Position numbers and translations under genes: made by a program. From Ignavibacteriaceae bacterium (GTDB taxonomy: Bacteria; Bacteroidota; Ignavibacteria; Ignavibacteriales; Ignavibacteriaceae), in NCBI GenBank assembly GCA_031292435.1, contig JARLHD010000111.1:1-40489 (forward strand): a stretch of DNA of 40,489 bases, read 5' to 3'. Position 1 is the first letter of the stretch. Each line of letters starts with the position of its first letter. Below the pieces are notes generated by a model that saw only the letters and a program-made list of their open reading frames with translations, was not told where the DNA came from and searched no databases. Below, in pieces: positions 17,375-26,370 of this stretch.

Positions 17375-17803
17375 TTAATCTTTTGGTATTATCTGAACTA
17401 ATGCGCTTGCAACTGTTTTATCATCGTTATCAAGAAGAAATACTCTATAGAATCCGGGTTTATCGAAACTTAAATCGCTGTCTTCATTTTTATTAAAAAA
17501 CACATATTTCATATCACGATCAATTTTATAATCAAACTTCTTGTAGAAGTCGAATTTCCCGGATGATTGATTATACCGATCGAATTGAATATGGCAGTTC
17601 TTTAAACCTAAAGCAGTGGAACTTTTAACCATAACAGTTAAGTAACCGGTTGTAAATCTGTCGCTTACACCAACCTCGCCATCATCCGTATCATATTTTT
17701 CACAGAAATAGAGTACAGGTTGACTTTGAGCATAGCTCTTTGTTTGAACTCCTGAAAGAACTATAAGAAAAAGGAAAGGTAATAAAAATCGAAATTTGTT
17801 CAT
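17375..17803 (-). CDS. Small secreted protein of unknown function
   Basis: About 142 residues. The start at 17803 is chosen because GGGAGG lies 5-10 bases upstream and MNKFRFLLPFLFLIVLSGVQTKSYAQ is a textbook Sec signal with an AxA-like end (SYAQ). An upstream in-frame ATG at 17818 lacks such a site. The mature part (about 116 residues) looks like a single beta-sandwich: alternating strands, two cysteines, YLTVMVKSS and FDKPGFYRVFLLDND. That pattern recalls small periplasmic ligand-binding or structural domains. I do not recognise a family. It is transcribed alone and opposite to the HAD gene. Confidence 0.72.
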   Translation of the reverse strand: MNKFRFLLPFLFLIVLSGVQTKSYAQSQPVLYFCEKYDTDDGEVGVSDRFTTGYLTVMVKSSTALGLKNCHIQFDRYNQSSGKFDFYKKFDYKIDRDMKYVFFNKNEDSDLSFDKPGFYRVFLLDNDDKTVASALVQIIPKD

Positions 17804-17885
17804 TTTGCCTCCCAGCAAATTAGTATTTCTAAAAAAATAATAGAGAATCTATTAGTTTAAGTATACCACCTCGATTAAACATCAA

Positions 17886-17912
17886 TAAACACGGCCTGTG
17901 TTTAACACGTGT
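17886..17912. promoter_or_regulatory. Two adjacent inverted repeats in a divergent promoter region
   Basis: TAAACAC-GGCCT-GTGTTTA (17886-17904) is a perfect 7-bp dyad. It touches the 8-base palindrome ACACGTGT (17905-17912). They lie in the AT-rich gap between the secreted-protein gene and the HAD gene, 83-109 bases from the former's ATG. They could be an operator, but no regulator gene adjoins. Confidence 0.4.
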
Positions 17913-18064
17913 CTAAATGATTTATTTACTATTTGAATTGTAATGTTTTTTTTACAAAAAAGCCATATGAATTAAAATATTTATGTGGTTTTTTAATTCT
18001 CTATAGGTTTTTATTATATGCTATCAATTGTTAGGTTTAAATCAATAAATTAATAAAAACTATA

Positions 18065-18718
18065 ATGACAAAAAAAATATTAAAAGATATAAGGCATATA
18101 TGTTTTGATTTGGATGGTACACTTGTAGACTCATACTTAAATATTTTTAAAGCTACTGTTAAGACATTAGAAATCCTGGGCATACCAGGACAATTTTCAG
18201 AGAAGGATTTCTATAACAGGATAGGGCATCACTTTTTAGATATTTTCCATGACTTGAATATCCCGGTTCCTGACCTGGAGCATTTTATTAATATTTACAA
18301 ATCATACTATTTTGAATTTATTGATACATCGAATCTTTATCCCGGGGTTACTGATGTGCTTTATTATCTAAAGACCAACAATATTCACGTTTCTCTTTTA
18401 ACTACAAAAGGACAAGACCAGGCTGATAGGATAATAGATCATTTTAATCTGAGAAAATACTTTTCCCGGGTTATGGGAAGAAGTATCGGCATACCTGTCA
18501 AACCTTCACCGGAGCCACTTTTAATGATATGCAGAGAACTGAATATTCTTCCTGTTGAAAGTATAATGGCGGGGGATACTGAATTGGACATTAGATGTGG
18601 AAAAAGTGCAAATATAAAAACCTGTAGCGTAACTTACGGATACAGGTCCCGCGAAGTTCTTGAAAAGGAAAACCCTGATTTTATAATCGACAAGATTACA
18701 GATCTGATAAGCTCATAA
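18065..18718 (+). CDS. HAD-superfamily hydrolase, phosphoglycolate phosphatase-like
   Basis: The 217-residue protein has the HAD core. Motif I is FDLDGTLVDS with nucleophile D15 and D17. Motif II is LLTTKG near 117, the lysine is in VKPSPEP, and motif IV is MAGDTELDIRCG. A helical cap sits between motifs I and II, as in Gph/PGMB-like enzymes. The likely reaction is phosphate removal from a small phosphorylated metabolite such as 2-phosphoglycolate, but substrates vary widely. The gene ends overlapping the hemW stop by six bases on the opposite strand. Confidence 0.82.
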   Translation: MTKKILKDIRHICFDLDGTLVDSYLNIFKATVKTLEILGIPGQFSEKDFYNRIGHHFLDIFHDLNIPVPDLEHFINIYKSYYFEFIDTSNLYPGVTDVLYYLKTNNIHVSLLTTKGQDQADRIIDHFNLRKYFSRVMGRSIGIPVKPSPEPLLMICRELNILPVESIMAGDTELDIRCGKSANIKTCSVTYGYRSREVLEKENPDFIIDKITDLISS

Positions 18719-19843
18719 AAACTTCGCAATTATCTCATCACAGATTGCGTATCCCCGTTTTGTAAGTTTAATCCAGTTATTCCTATTAATGATTAAATTG
18801 TTGTCACTTAACAACTTCAGATATTTCTTGTTTCTTTCAATCCATTTATTTCCGAATTTCATTTCCAGATCACAAAGATCGATACCATAACTTCGCATGG
18901 CAAGCATAATATATTCGTCGATATTATTTTCCTGAGAAATAAATTCATGGCTTGCTTCGGCAGATCCTTTTGATTCAATTGAAGCATTGTACATTTTCAG
19001 GCTTGAGAAATTCCACCATCTTTTATTATTAATAAAAGAATGGGCTGAAGTACCCAGTCCAAGATAATTTCTGTATCTCCAGTACGCATTATTATGAAGA
19101 CATTCATAACCGGGTCTGGCAAAGTTAGATACTTCATATTGAAGAAATCCTTTTTGTTCCAGGTAATCAATTGTTATCTCATACAGGTCGGCATCATAAT
19201 CATCTTCCTGGAGGATAACCTTACCGTCAAGAACCATTTTATTAAGTATAGTTCCTTTTTCAAGAATAAGGCTATATGCGGAAATATGCTGGATAGGCAG
19301 GGAGGCGGCTATTTTCAGATTATTTGTCCATGTTTCCTTTGACTGTCCCGGTAAGTTAAATATCAGATCAACGCTTATATTTTTGAATCCGACTTCGCTA
19401 GCATTCATTACGGTATTAATAGCCGTAGCCTTATCATGGATCCGGGTTAAGAATTTAAGTTCTTCCTCTTTGAATGATTGTATCCCGATACTGATTCTGT
19501 TTATTCCGGAATTAAGGAAATCCTTAAGTTTCTCTTTATTCACTGTACCTGGATTAGTTTCCATAGTTATTTCTGGATTATCAGAGACAGTGAATTTTTT
19601 CTTAATCCGGTTTATTATTTCATTCAGGTAACAGGGTTCCATTAAAGAAGGAGTTCCACCACCAAAATAAATGGATGTTATTCTGCTTTCCTTAGAATAA
19701 AGAGAAGAGTAGAAGTCGATCTCTTTTTCTAAAGCAACTTTATATGAGGAGATATTATCGGTTGTAATAATGGAGTAGAAATCGCAGTAAATACATTTAT
19801 GATCACAAAAGGGGATATGGACATATATAGCAGTTTCTTTCAT
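18713..19843 (-). CDS. hemW: Radical SAM heme chaperone HemW (oxygen-independent coproporphyrinogen oxidase-like)
   Basis: The 376-residue protein starts with HIPFCDHKCIYCDFY, giving the CxxxCxxC cluster site C13, C17 and C20. GGGTPS at 61-66, METNPGT, RISIGIQSF and HDKATAINTV follow. The C-terminal half has the HemW-type YEVSNFARPGYECLHNNAYW and LGLGTSAHSF. HemW binds heme and delivers it to respiratory proteins, and true HemN activity is less likely because HemN is longer. This fits a genome with cytochromes bd and c, but the local neighbours are DNA repair genes. It is 10 bases downstream of recN and probably cotranscribed. Confidence 0.9.
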   Translation of the reverse strand: MKETAIYVHIPFCDHKCIYCDFYSIITTDNISSYKVALEKEIDFYSSLYSKESRITSIYFGGGTPSLMEPCYLNEIINRIKKKFTVSDNPEITMETNPGTVNKEKLKDFLNSGINRISIGIQSFKEEELKFLTRIHDKATAINTVMNASEVGFKNISVDLIFNLPGQSKETWTNNLKIAASLPIQHISAYSLILEKGTILNKMVLDGKVILQEDDYDADLYEITIDYLEQKGFLQYEVSNFARPGYECLHNNAYWRYRNYLGLGTSAHSFINNKRWWNFSSLKMYNASIESKGSAEASHEFISQENNIDEYIMLAMRSYGIDLCDLEMKFGNKWIERNKKYLKLLSDNNLIINRNNWIKLTKRGYAICDEIIAKFL

Positions 19844-19853
19844 AGAACAAATT

Positions 19854-21557
19854 TTACCTGGAGTTGATCAGTTCCCGCGCACCTTCAAGACTTGCTTCAG
19901 TAACGTTTTCTCCACTCATCAATTTGGCAACTTCTTTTACTCTTTCATTCTCTGTTAACTTTTTAATCGAACTTACGACTCTTCCATCATTAGTCTTTTT
20001 TTCAACAATAAAATGATGATCTGCCAGTCCTGCGATCTGTGGAAGATGTGTAATTGAGATTACCTGGTAAAAATTAGCAAGTGATTTTAGTGCCTTCCCA
20101 ACCTTCTGTGCTATCCTTCCGCTAACGCCGGTATCGATTTCATCAAATATCAGAAGGGGGAATCTATCGTTTTTAGCAAGTATCGTTTTTAATGAGAGCA
20201 TTATTCTTGAAACCTCCCCTCCTGATGCAACTTTTGCCAATGGTTTCAGATCTTCACCAACATTGGTTGATATATAGAATTCAACTTCATCAATACCTTT
20301 AGCGGAATAGGAATACTTATTTTCTTTAAGCGTAATATAGTCCTCTCCAGAGGAAGAATTATTTTGTGTAATTCTAACATTAAAGTTCGAATCGGGAATT
20401 CCAAGTTCTGTCAGCACTTCCTTTACTTCTTTATTTATTAAAGATGAAGCCTGAATTCGTTTTTTGGAAATATTATCGGCAGCTTTACCGCACTGCTCCC
20501 TTAAGGCCGCAATCTGTTTTTCATATGAGTTTATTTTAGCTGAAAAGTTTTCCGCAAGATCATATTCCGCTCCTATTTTATTCCTATATTCAATGACAGC
20601 ATGAACTGATCCGCCATATTTTTTCTTAATTAGGTTTATTGCTCCAAGACGGTCCCGCTTCCTGTTAACTTCAATTGGCTCCACCTCAATTTTTGATTTA
20701 TAGTTTCGTACAAACTCTGCGATATCATTTATTAAAGCTATTGCATTCACGCATTCACTTAATGACTCGCTGAAAGATTTATCAATCTCATTCAGCTCAT
20801 CCAGTTCAATCTTAATTTTAGTAATCGAATCATATACAGAGTTTTCATCTTCATAAATAAGACCATATACACTTGAAGAAGTATCAGCAAGTTTTTCTGA
20901 ATTTTCCAGAATCCTTAACTCTTCAACAAGTTTTTCCTCCTCATCCTCAGCAGGAGAAACAGAGTCTATTTCCTTAATCTGGAATGAATAGAAATCCTTT
21001 TTCTCTTTAAGGGAAGCTTCCTTCTCCTTAAGTACTTTCAGTTCTTTTAAGAGATTTTGAAGTTCGAGATAGACTTGTTTATAAGCATCGATCAGGTCAT
21101 GATATTTACCAAATTCGTCAAGGAAGTCGATGTGAGTTTCATTTCTCAATAATGACTGGTGTTCATGTTGACCATGAAGATCGACCATAAGGTTGCCAAC
21201 GTTCTTAATAAGGGCCAATGAAACCGGAGTATCATTAATAAAGCAACGGTTGCTTCCTTTAATGGAAATTTCCCTTCTTAAAATAAGTTCGGGTAAAGGT
21301 TCAATTTCATTTTCCTCAAGCAGGGCATCAATTTTTTTATTATTGGTTATGTCGAATATCCCCTCAACATAAGATTTGGATGCTCCTTTCCTTATTACTT
21401 CTGTAGAAGCACGTTCTCCTAACAACAGACTCATTGCGTCGACAAGGATTGATTTACCTGCGCCTGTTTCTCCTGTTATAATATTAAGTCCTTTCCCGAA
21501 CTCAATATTTATGGATTCAATTAGTGCGTAATCTTTTACTAAAAGAGCTTTAAGCAT
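19854..21557 (-). CDS. recN: DNA repair protein RecN
   Basis: The 567-residue SMC-like ATPase has Walker A GETGAGKS at 29-36 and an early DLHGQHEHQSLL. A long coiled coil covers about 155-370, seen in heptad-rich EEKLVEELRILENSEKL. The signature VASGGEVSRIMLSLK and Walker B LLIFDEIDTGVSG (about 468-480) come late, with SITHLPQIAGLAD after them. RecN tethers broken DNA during double-strand break repair. In many bacteria recN is under LexA, but I see no copy of the lexA-type dyad in the 71 bases before this start. Confidence 0.94.
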   Translation of the reverse strand: MLKALLVKDYALIESINIEFGKGLNIITGETGAGKSILVDAMSLLLGERASTEVIRKGASKSYVEGIFDITNNKKIDALLEENEIEPLPELILRREISIKGSNRCFINDTPVSLALIKNVGNLMVDLHGQHEHQSLLRNETHIDFLDEFGKYHDLIDAYKQVYLELQNLLKELKVLKEKEASLKEKKDFYSFQIKEIDSVSPAEDEEEKLVEELRILENSEKLADTSSSVYGLIYEDENSVYDSITKIKIELDELNEIDKSFSESLSECVNAIALINDIAEFVRNYKSKIEVEPIEVNRKRDRLGAINLIKKKYGGSVHAVIEYRNKIGAEYDLAENFSAKINSYEKQIAALREQCGKAADNISKKRIQASSLINKEVKEVLTELGIPDSNFNVRITQNNSSSGEDYITLKENKYSYSAKGIDEVEFYISTNVGEDLKPLAKVASGGEVSRIMLSLKTILAKNDRFPLLIFDEIDTGVSGRIAQKVGKALKSLANFYQVISITHLPQIAGLADHHFIVEKKTNDGRVVSSIKKLTENERVKEVAKLMSGENVTEASLEGARELINSR

Positions 21558-21628
21558 GAATATATATTTTATTGATGGTAATTTAGAATTTTTACATTCA
21601 AATTGAAAGGAAGGAAGAAATTATGAGG

Positions 21629-22387
21629 TTATACGAAAACAGGTAATTTAAAATGAACGGCATTTGCAAAATCTTTGATCCGGTTCCAATTTGTTTCATC
21701 CTCAAAGAAATTACCTGTAACAATTATTTTAGCGCCATTCTCTACTAATTCTTTTGCAATAACCTCAGTTTTAATGCCTCCTCCAACTACAACCGGAACT
21801 GTGCATAAGGAAGATACGGTCTTAACCATTTCATTTGGGATTGGATTATCAGCACCCGAACCAGCTTCCAGGTAAATTAACTTCATTCCAAGATATTCGG
21901 CGGCTAGTGCTGTTGCGGCTGCAATTCCAGGTTTATTCCTGGGGATTGGGAGGCTTCCGCTCATATATTGTGCAGTTGTTGTCCTGCCTGATTCGATCAA
22001 AAGATATCCTGTTGCAATGGGTTCGATACCGCACTTTTTGATAATAGGAGCAGCAAGTACATGTTTCCCGATCAAATGTTCAGGATTCCTGCCGCTGACC
22101 ACAGATAAATAAAGAATTGCATCAGCTTTTGAAGATATCTGGTTTACATCACCAGGGAAAATAATAGCAGGCAGTGATGTTACTTTTTTAAGATTTACAA
22201 GGAAGCTTTCAAGGTTATCATTTAGTAATAAACTACCGCCAACCAGGAAGCCATCTACCCCGGATTCTTCACAATGTTTTGCAAACCGGGAGACCTTATC
22301 CTCAGGTAAATTATCCGGGTCAAGGAGCACCAGATATGCAGCTCCCTTAACTTTTATGACTTCTAATAATTGGTAATAAATATTCAT
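21629..22387 (-). CDS. Geranylgeranylglyceryl phosphate synthase family protein (PcrB-like)
   Basis: The 252-residue TIM barrel matches the GGGPS family. It has YLVLLDPDNL near the start, DGFLVGGSLLL, IFPGDVNQIS, DAILYLSVVSGRNPEHLIG, KLIYLEAGSGADNPIP (glycerol phosphate site region) and VVVGGGIKT followed by ANIIV-like VTGNFFE. GGGPS joins a polyprenyl diphosphate to sn-glycerol 1-phosphate by an ether bond. It is central in Archaea, and a homologous group occurs in Bacteroidota-type bacteria with unclear lipid products. The bacterial group can use GGPP in vitro for some members, so substrate here is inferred. It sits between tex and recN, with gaps of 86 and 71 bases. Confidence 0.88.
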   Translation of the reverse strand: MNIYYQLLEVIKVKGAAYLVLLDPDNLPEDKVSRFAKHCEESGVDGFLVGGSLLLNDNLESFLVNLKKVTSLPAIIFPGDVNQISSKADAILYLSVVSGRNPEHLIGKHVLAAPIIKKCGIEPIATGYLLIESGRTTTAQYMSGSLPIPRNKPGIAAATALAAEYLGMKLIYLEAGSGADNPIPNEMVKTVSSLCTVPVVVGGGIKTEVIAKELVENGAKIIVTGNFFEDETNWNRIKDFANAVHFKLPVFV

Positions 22388-22473
22388 ATATATGATATTC
22401 CGGTTATGAATATATAAATTTTGGTTCAGATAAAAAAACAGATGCTATTCGAAATCCTTGGTATTTTCAGAGT

Positions 22474-24663
22474 TCAACTCTTCATACTTAAAGAAATTCT
22501 ACCCCTTTGAATATCAATCCCGGTGATTGTAACATCTATGATATCACCAACGTTAATGATATCAAGAGGATTTTTAATAAATCTGTTAGCCATTTGGGAA
22601 ACATGGAGAAGCCCGTCCTGTTTTACACCAATATCAACAAAAGCACCAAAATCTACGACATTTCTCACAGTACCTTTTAGCTTCATTCCTTCAGCCAGAT
22701 CCTCCATTTTTAGTACATCACTGCGTAAAATTGGTTTAGGCATTTCTTCACGCGGATCCCTGCCCGGTTTTTTGAGATTTTCTATAATATCAATAAGAGT
22801 TGGTTCGCCAATTCCTATTTCTTCGGCAAGTTTTTTAGTGCCTTTCTGATTAACAATCAATGAGATAACAGAACCCGATTCCTTTAAATTAACAGCCGGT
22901 ATTTTGAATTTTTCCAACATAGCATGAGTAGCCTGATATGATTCAGGGTGAATGAAAGTATTATCAAGGGGGTTTTCACCATATGGGACTTTAAGGAATC
23001 CGGCAGACTGTTCAAATGCTTTATCACCTAAGCCTGAAACTTCTTTTAATTCTTCCCTGCTCTTGAACCTGCCTGATTTTTCCCTGAACTTAACAATATT
23101 CTCAGCGATCCTTTTATTAAGACCGGAAACATGAGTAAGTAATGAAGCCGAGGCAGTATTAAGATCGACACCGACATAGTTAACGCAGCTTTCAACTACG
23201 TTATCAAGTTTTTGAGCCAGAAGTTTTTGGTCAACATCATGCTGATAAAGACCCACCCCAATTGATTTAGGATCTATCTTTACAAGTTCGGCAAGAGGAT
23301 CGAGCAATCTTCTTCCAATTGAAATATTTCCCCTTTGGCTTGCTTCAAGATCAGGGAATTCCTTTTTTGCTACTTCTGAAGCTGAGTAAACAGATGCCCC
23401 TGCTTCACTGACAATAACATAATGACAGGAAAGTTCTTTTTCTTTGATCAAACCTGCTATGAGCATTTCCGTTTCTCTTGATGCAGTACCGTTACCGATT
23501 GCAATGACTTCAACCTTATACTTGCTTATCAAGTGATGAAGTACTTTTTTAGCCTCATCAGATTTATTCTGAGGAGGATGTGGATAAATGGTAGCACCCT
23601 CAATATATTTACCGGTAACATCAATGACTGCGACCTTTGAGCCGGAATAAAATCCAGGATCAATACCCATAATTATTTTGTTCATCATAGGGGGCTGGAG
23701 CAAAAGCTGTCTAAGGTTAGAGGCAAATATTTCAATTGCATGAAGGTCTGCCACTTCAGTTAACTGGGCTCTTATTTCCCTTTCAATGGAAGGGAAGGTG
23801 AGACGTGTGAAAGCATCCTCAGTTGTTTCCTTAAAAATATCTATGAATACTGTTTCTTCATTTGTAAGAAATTTCTTAAGCATAAGATTAGTAATAGTTG
23901 GTTCATCATATGCGAATGATATTTTTAATGCTTTCTCTTTTTCTCCTCTGTTCAGAGCTAAAAGCTGATAAGGTTTAATCTTTTTTATGTCAATACTGAA
24001 TTCATAATAGATCTGGTAAATCTCTTTTTTATCCTTCTGCTGCTGCTTTTCAGAGACCTCTTTAGCTGATGTTTTCTGTTTGACTTTTTCTGATTTAACT
24101 AAAGACTCCTGCTGAAGTTGTTCCCTGACGACTTTCCTGACTTCGGCATTATCATTTATCATTTCGGCGATTATATCTTTTGCTCCCTGAAGGGCTTCTT
24201 CGGTTGAATTTACTCCAAGCTCTATATTGATGAATTCAGAAAGCTTTTCCTCAAGGCTGCCATTAAATGCAGGGGTTTCCAGGAGGAACAGGGCAAGAGG
24301 TTCAAGTCCTTTAGCTTTAGCAATTGTGCCGCGAGTTTTGCGCTTTGGTTTGTAAGGAAGATATAGATCTTCCAATTCGGTAAGGGTAATAGAATCCAGG
24401 ATCTTAGATTTTAATTCATTAGTAAGTTTTCCCTGTTCATCGATACTTTTGAGGATAGTTTCTCTTCGTTCCTCAAGAAGAGACAGGTAACCAAATCGGT
24501 CTTCAACCTGACGTAATACTTCCTCATCAATACCACCTGTATGTTCCTTGCGATAACGAGCGATAAAGGGGATAGTTGCATCTTCTTTAAATAGTTTTAT
24601 TACTGCTTCAACCTGTTCGACCCTGAGATTAAGTTCTTTGGCGATATACGGAATAATATTCAT
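22474..24663 (-). CDS. tex: Tex family RNA-binding transcription accessory protein
   Basis: The 729-residue protein has the Tex architecture. The N-terminal helical domain starts with AKELNLRVEQVEAVI and FIARYRKEHTGGIDEEVLRQ, and EDLYLPYKPKRKTRGTIA follows. The YqgF/RNase H-like domain has MGIDPGFYSGSKVAVID. The helix-hairpin-helix region has NTASASLLTHVSGLNKRIAENIV. The C-terminal S1 domain (about 650-725) has GTVRNVVDFGAFVDIGVKQDGLLHVS. Tex binds RNA and affects transcription and toxin expression in several bacteria. An internal glutamine/lysine-rich stretch (about 190-212, EKQQQKDKKE) looks like a linker insertion. The gene is divergent from the small membrane protein. Confidence 0.93.
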   Translation of the reverse strand: MNIIPYIAKELNLRVEQVEAVIKLFKEDATIPFIARYRKEHTGGIDEEVLRQVEDRFGYLSLLEERRETILKSIDEQGKLTNELKSKILDSITLTELEDLYLPYKPKRKTRGTIAKAKGLEPLALFLLETPAFNGSLEEKLSEFINIELGVNSTEEALQGAKDIIAEMINDNAEVRKVVREQLQQESLVKSEKVKQKTSAKEVSEKQQQKDKKEIYQIYYEFSIDIKKIKPYQLLALNRGEKEKALKISFAYDEPTITNLMLKKFLTNEETVFIDIFKETTEDAFTRLTFPSIEREIRAQLTEVADLHAIEIFASNLRQLLLQPPMMNKIIMGIDPGFYSGSKVAVIDVTGKYIEGATIYPHPPQNKSDEAKKVLHHLISKYKVEVIAIGNGTASRETEMLIAGLIKEKELSCHYVIVSEAGASVYSASEVAKKEFPDLEASQRGNISIGRRLLDPLAELVKIDPKSIGVGLYQHDVDQKLLAQKLDNVVESCVNYVGVDLNTASASLLTHVSGLNKRIAENIVKFREKSGRFKSREELKEVSGLGDKAFEQSAGFLKVPYGENPLDNTFIHPESYQATHAMLEKFKIPAVNLKESGSVISLIVNQKGTKKLAEEIGIGEPTLIDIIENLKKPGRDPREEMPKPILRSDVLKMEDLAEGMKLKGTVRNVVDFGAFVDIGVKQDGLLHVSQMANRFIKNPLDIINVGDIIDVTITGIDIQRGRISLSMKS

Positions 24664-24825
24664 TCGTTGTTTTTACAATTTAATATGAATAACAAACTAA
24701 CTCTAAAAAAACAATTATTACAACTTATATTTTATGATAATTTATACCAGACAGTATATTTAAATGTATTGAAACAAAATCACAATTTTAATAAATTTGG
24801 GTGGGTAAATTTTAGCGGAGAAAAT

Positions 24826-25080
24826 ATGAGAAGCATTTTGATATTTCTATCTGCGTTTGTAGTCATTTTTTTAATGTACTCATTATTTGTTTATACATTA
24901 ACTGAAAAAAAGAATGAACAATTTCAAAATTCGCAAGTTGAAGAGAAGATAACGCCTTTGAAAGAAAAATTGTCCATTGACCAGATTGATAGTCTTTCGG
25001 CCAGTGAGAATTATAAATTTACAATTGAAAATTATTACAAAGATGTGTCGCCTAAAAATTCAGATATAAGAAAGGGCTGA
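24826..25080 (+). CDS. Small single-pass membrane protein, unknown
   Basis: 84 residues from ATG 24826. This start follows a GCGGAG ribosome binding site and begins a clear transmembrane helix (about 4-26, ILIFLSAFVVIFLMYSLFVYTL). A longer frame from 24667 exists, but its extra 53 residues look like random translation of AT-rich DNA. The soluble part is charged and mostly helical. I do not recognise a family. It converges on the four-cysteine gene at 25129-25302. Confidence 0.6.
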   Translation: MRSILIFLSAFVVIFLMYSLFVYTLTEKKNEQFQNSQVEEKITPLKEKLSIDQIDSLSASENYKFTIENYYKDVSPKNSDIRKG

Positions 25081-25128
25081 TAAAATTTAATATCTTTTTC
25101 ATTAGCCGGGGAAACCAGTATATCAGAA

Positions 25129-25302
25129 TTACTTCACGTTTTCCAATTTTTCTTTTAACTGATCAATATGGTGGATCAGTACAGGCAGGCACTGGGGGCA
25201 AATCCATGAGGGGTTTCCTGAATAAGCCAGCAGGACCAAAGGAATTTCCTTTTCAGTCTTTTCACAATTAAAGCATTTATGTGTCTCAGTTTCTTTATTC
25301 AT
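25129..25302 (-). CDS. 57-residue four-cysteine (zinc-ribbon-like) protein
   Basis: The frame opens at ATG 25302-25300 behind an AAGGAT ribosome binding site and ends at TAA, giving 57 residues. Two CxxC pairs, CFNC (10-13) and CPQC (35-38), are separated by 21 residues. The C-terminus is an amphipathic helix (HHIDQLKEKLENV). This spacing fits a rubredoxin- or zinc-ribbon-type metal site. It lies 55 bases downstream of cydB on the same strand, beyond the cydB hairpin, so it may be read by leaky termination or from its own promoter. I do not recognise a named family. Confidence 0.68.
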   Translation of the reverse strand: MNKETETHKCFNCEKTEKEIPLVLLAYSGNPSWICPQCLPVLIHHIDQLKEKLENVK

Positions 25303-25329
25303 TTTATCCTTATATAAATCATAAAAGAT

Positions 25330-25352
25330 AATGCCGGTATTCAGCCGGCATT
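25330..25352 (-). terminator. Terminator downstream of cydB
   Basis: AATGCCGG (25330-25337) pairs with CCGGCATT (25345-25352), an 8-bp perfect stem just after the cydB stop. On the minus strand the sequence beyond it is T-rich (ATCTTTTAT), consistent with a moderate intrinsic terminator. Confidence 0.75.
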
Positions 25353-25356
25353 TATT

Positions 25357-26370
25357 TTAATAACTGTCTTTGTTTAATTCAACTTTTCCCCTGAATATCC
25401 TGTAAATCCATATTGTATAAACTAATACAATCGGGACACCAATAATAGCAATAATAAGCATAGTTTCTAATGTTCTTGGTGTTGAAGAGGCATTATAAAT
25501 TGTAAGGCTATAGCCTAAATCTAAACTTGAGGGGACTAATTTTGGGAACAGGCTCAATGCTACTAATAATATCATTGAAGTGATTATTAAAGTAGAAGCA
25601 GTGAATGTATTGCCGAATCTCTTTGTTTTTAATCCTATAGGAATATAAATAATTGTAATAAAAAGCAGAGCGAGGAGAATCCAAAAGATAGGGAAACCCA
25701 GAACTGATTCAAATAACCATCTACCTGAAAAGATTGTCATAAAGGTTGCGATAAAATATAACAGAACGAAAACTATCCATGAAGTATTTGCGCGCCGTAT
25801 CATTTTATCGCGAAGTAAACCATCTGTTTTTAATGTCATATAGATTGCACCGTGCATTACGAACATTACCAAACTAACTGCACCGACAGCTAAAGCATAT
25901 GGATTTAGCAATCCCAGGAATGATCCGTGATAAGCTCCTTTTACATCGATAGGAAGACCGCGAAGAATATTTCCGATAGCAACACCATAAAGTAATGCGG
26001 GAACTAATGATCCTATTCCAAATGCAAGATCCCAGTATTTTTTATCCTTTGGTTCTGAATATTTTCTGAATTCAAAAGAGACAGCCCTGAATATGAGTGC
26101 AGCTAGCAGAAGCATAAATGCAAGATAGAATCCGCTAAAGACAGTTGCATAGACGATTGGGAAAGCTGCAAATAAAGCACCGCCACCTGTAAGAAGCCAG
26201 ACTTCATTTCCGTCCCATACAGGGCCAATAGCATTAAGGTTTATTCTTTTTTCGTTTTCATCTTTAGTAAAAAGATGGATTATTCCAACGCCAAGGTCGA
26301 ATCCGTCTAACACAGCATACCCTATTATCAGTATGCCAACTAAAAGAAACCATATAATATTGAGGTCCAT
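25357..26370 (-). CDS. cydB: Cytochrome bd ubiquinol oxidase subunit II
   Basis: The 337-residue integral membrane protein opens with LNIIWFLLVGILIIGYAVLDGFDLGVGI, a family hallmark. GPVWDGNEVWLLTGGGALFAAFP and GFYLAFMLLLAALIFRAVSFEFR follow. About eight or nine hydrophobic helices can be traced along the sequence. CydB is the structural partner of CydA in the quinol:O2 oxidoreductase of the inner membrane. Its start overlaps the last base of the cydA stop (TAATG), so the two are translationally coupled. A terminator follows directly. Confidence 0.95.
   Translation of the reverse strand: MDLNIIWFLLVGILIIGYAVLDGFDLGVGIIHLFTKDENEKRINLNAIGPVWDGNEVWLLTGGGALFAAFPIVYATVFSGFYLAFMLLLAALIFRAVSFEFRKYSEPKDKKYWDLAFGIGSLVPALLYGVAIGNILRGLPIDVKGAYHGSFLGLLNPYALAVGAVSLVMFVMHGAIYMTLKTDGLLRDKMIRRANTSWIVFVLLYFIATFMTIFSGRWLFESVLGFPIFWILLALLFITIIYIPIGLKTKRFGNTFTASTLIITSMILLVALSLFPKLVPSSLDLGYSLTIYNASSTPRTLETMLIIAIIGVPIVLVYTIWIYRIFRGKVELNKDSY

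Noticed and set aside
17958..17996. Hairpin-like A-run/T-run near 17960-17995
   Set aside because: The arms pair imperfectly and no gene ends there, so it was not called a terminator.
24667..24825. Upstream extension of the small membrane protein
   Set aside because: It reads as low-complexity AT-rich translation, and a proper ribosome binding site sits just before ATG 24826.
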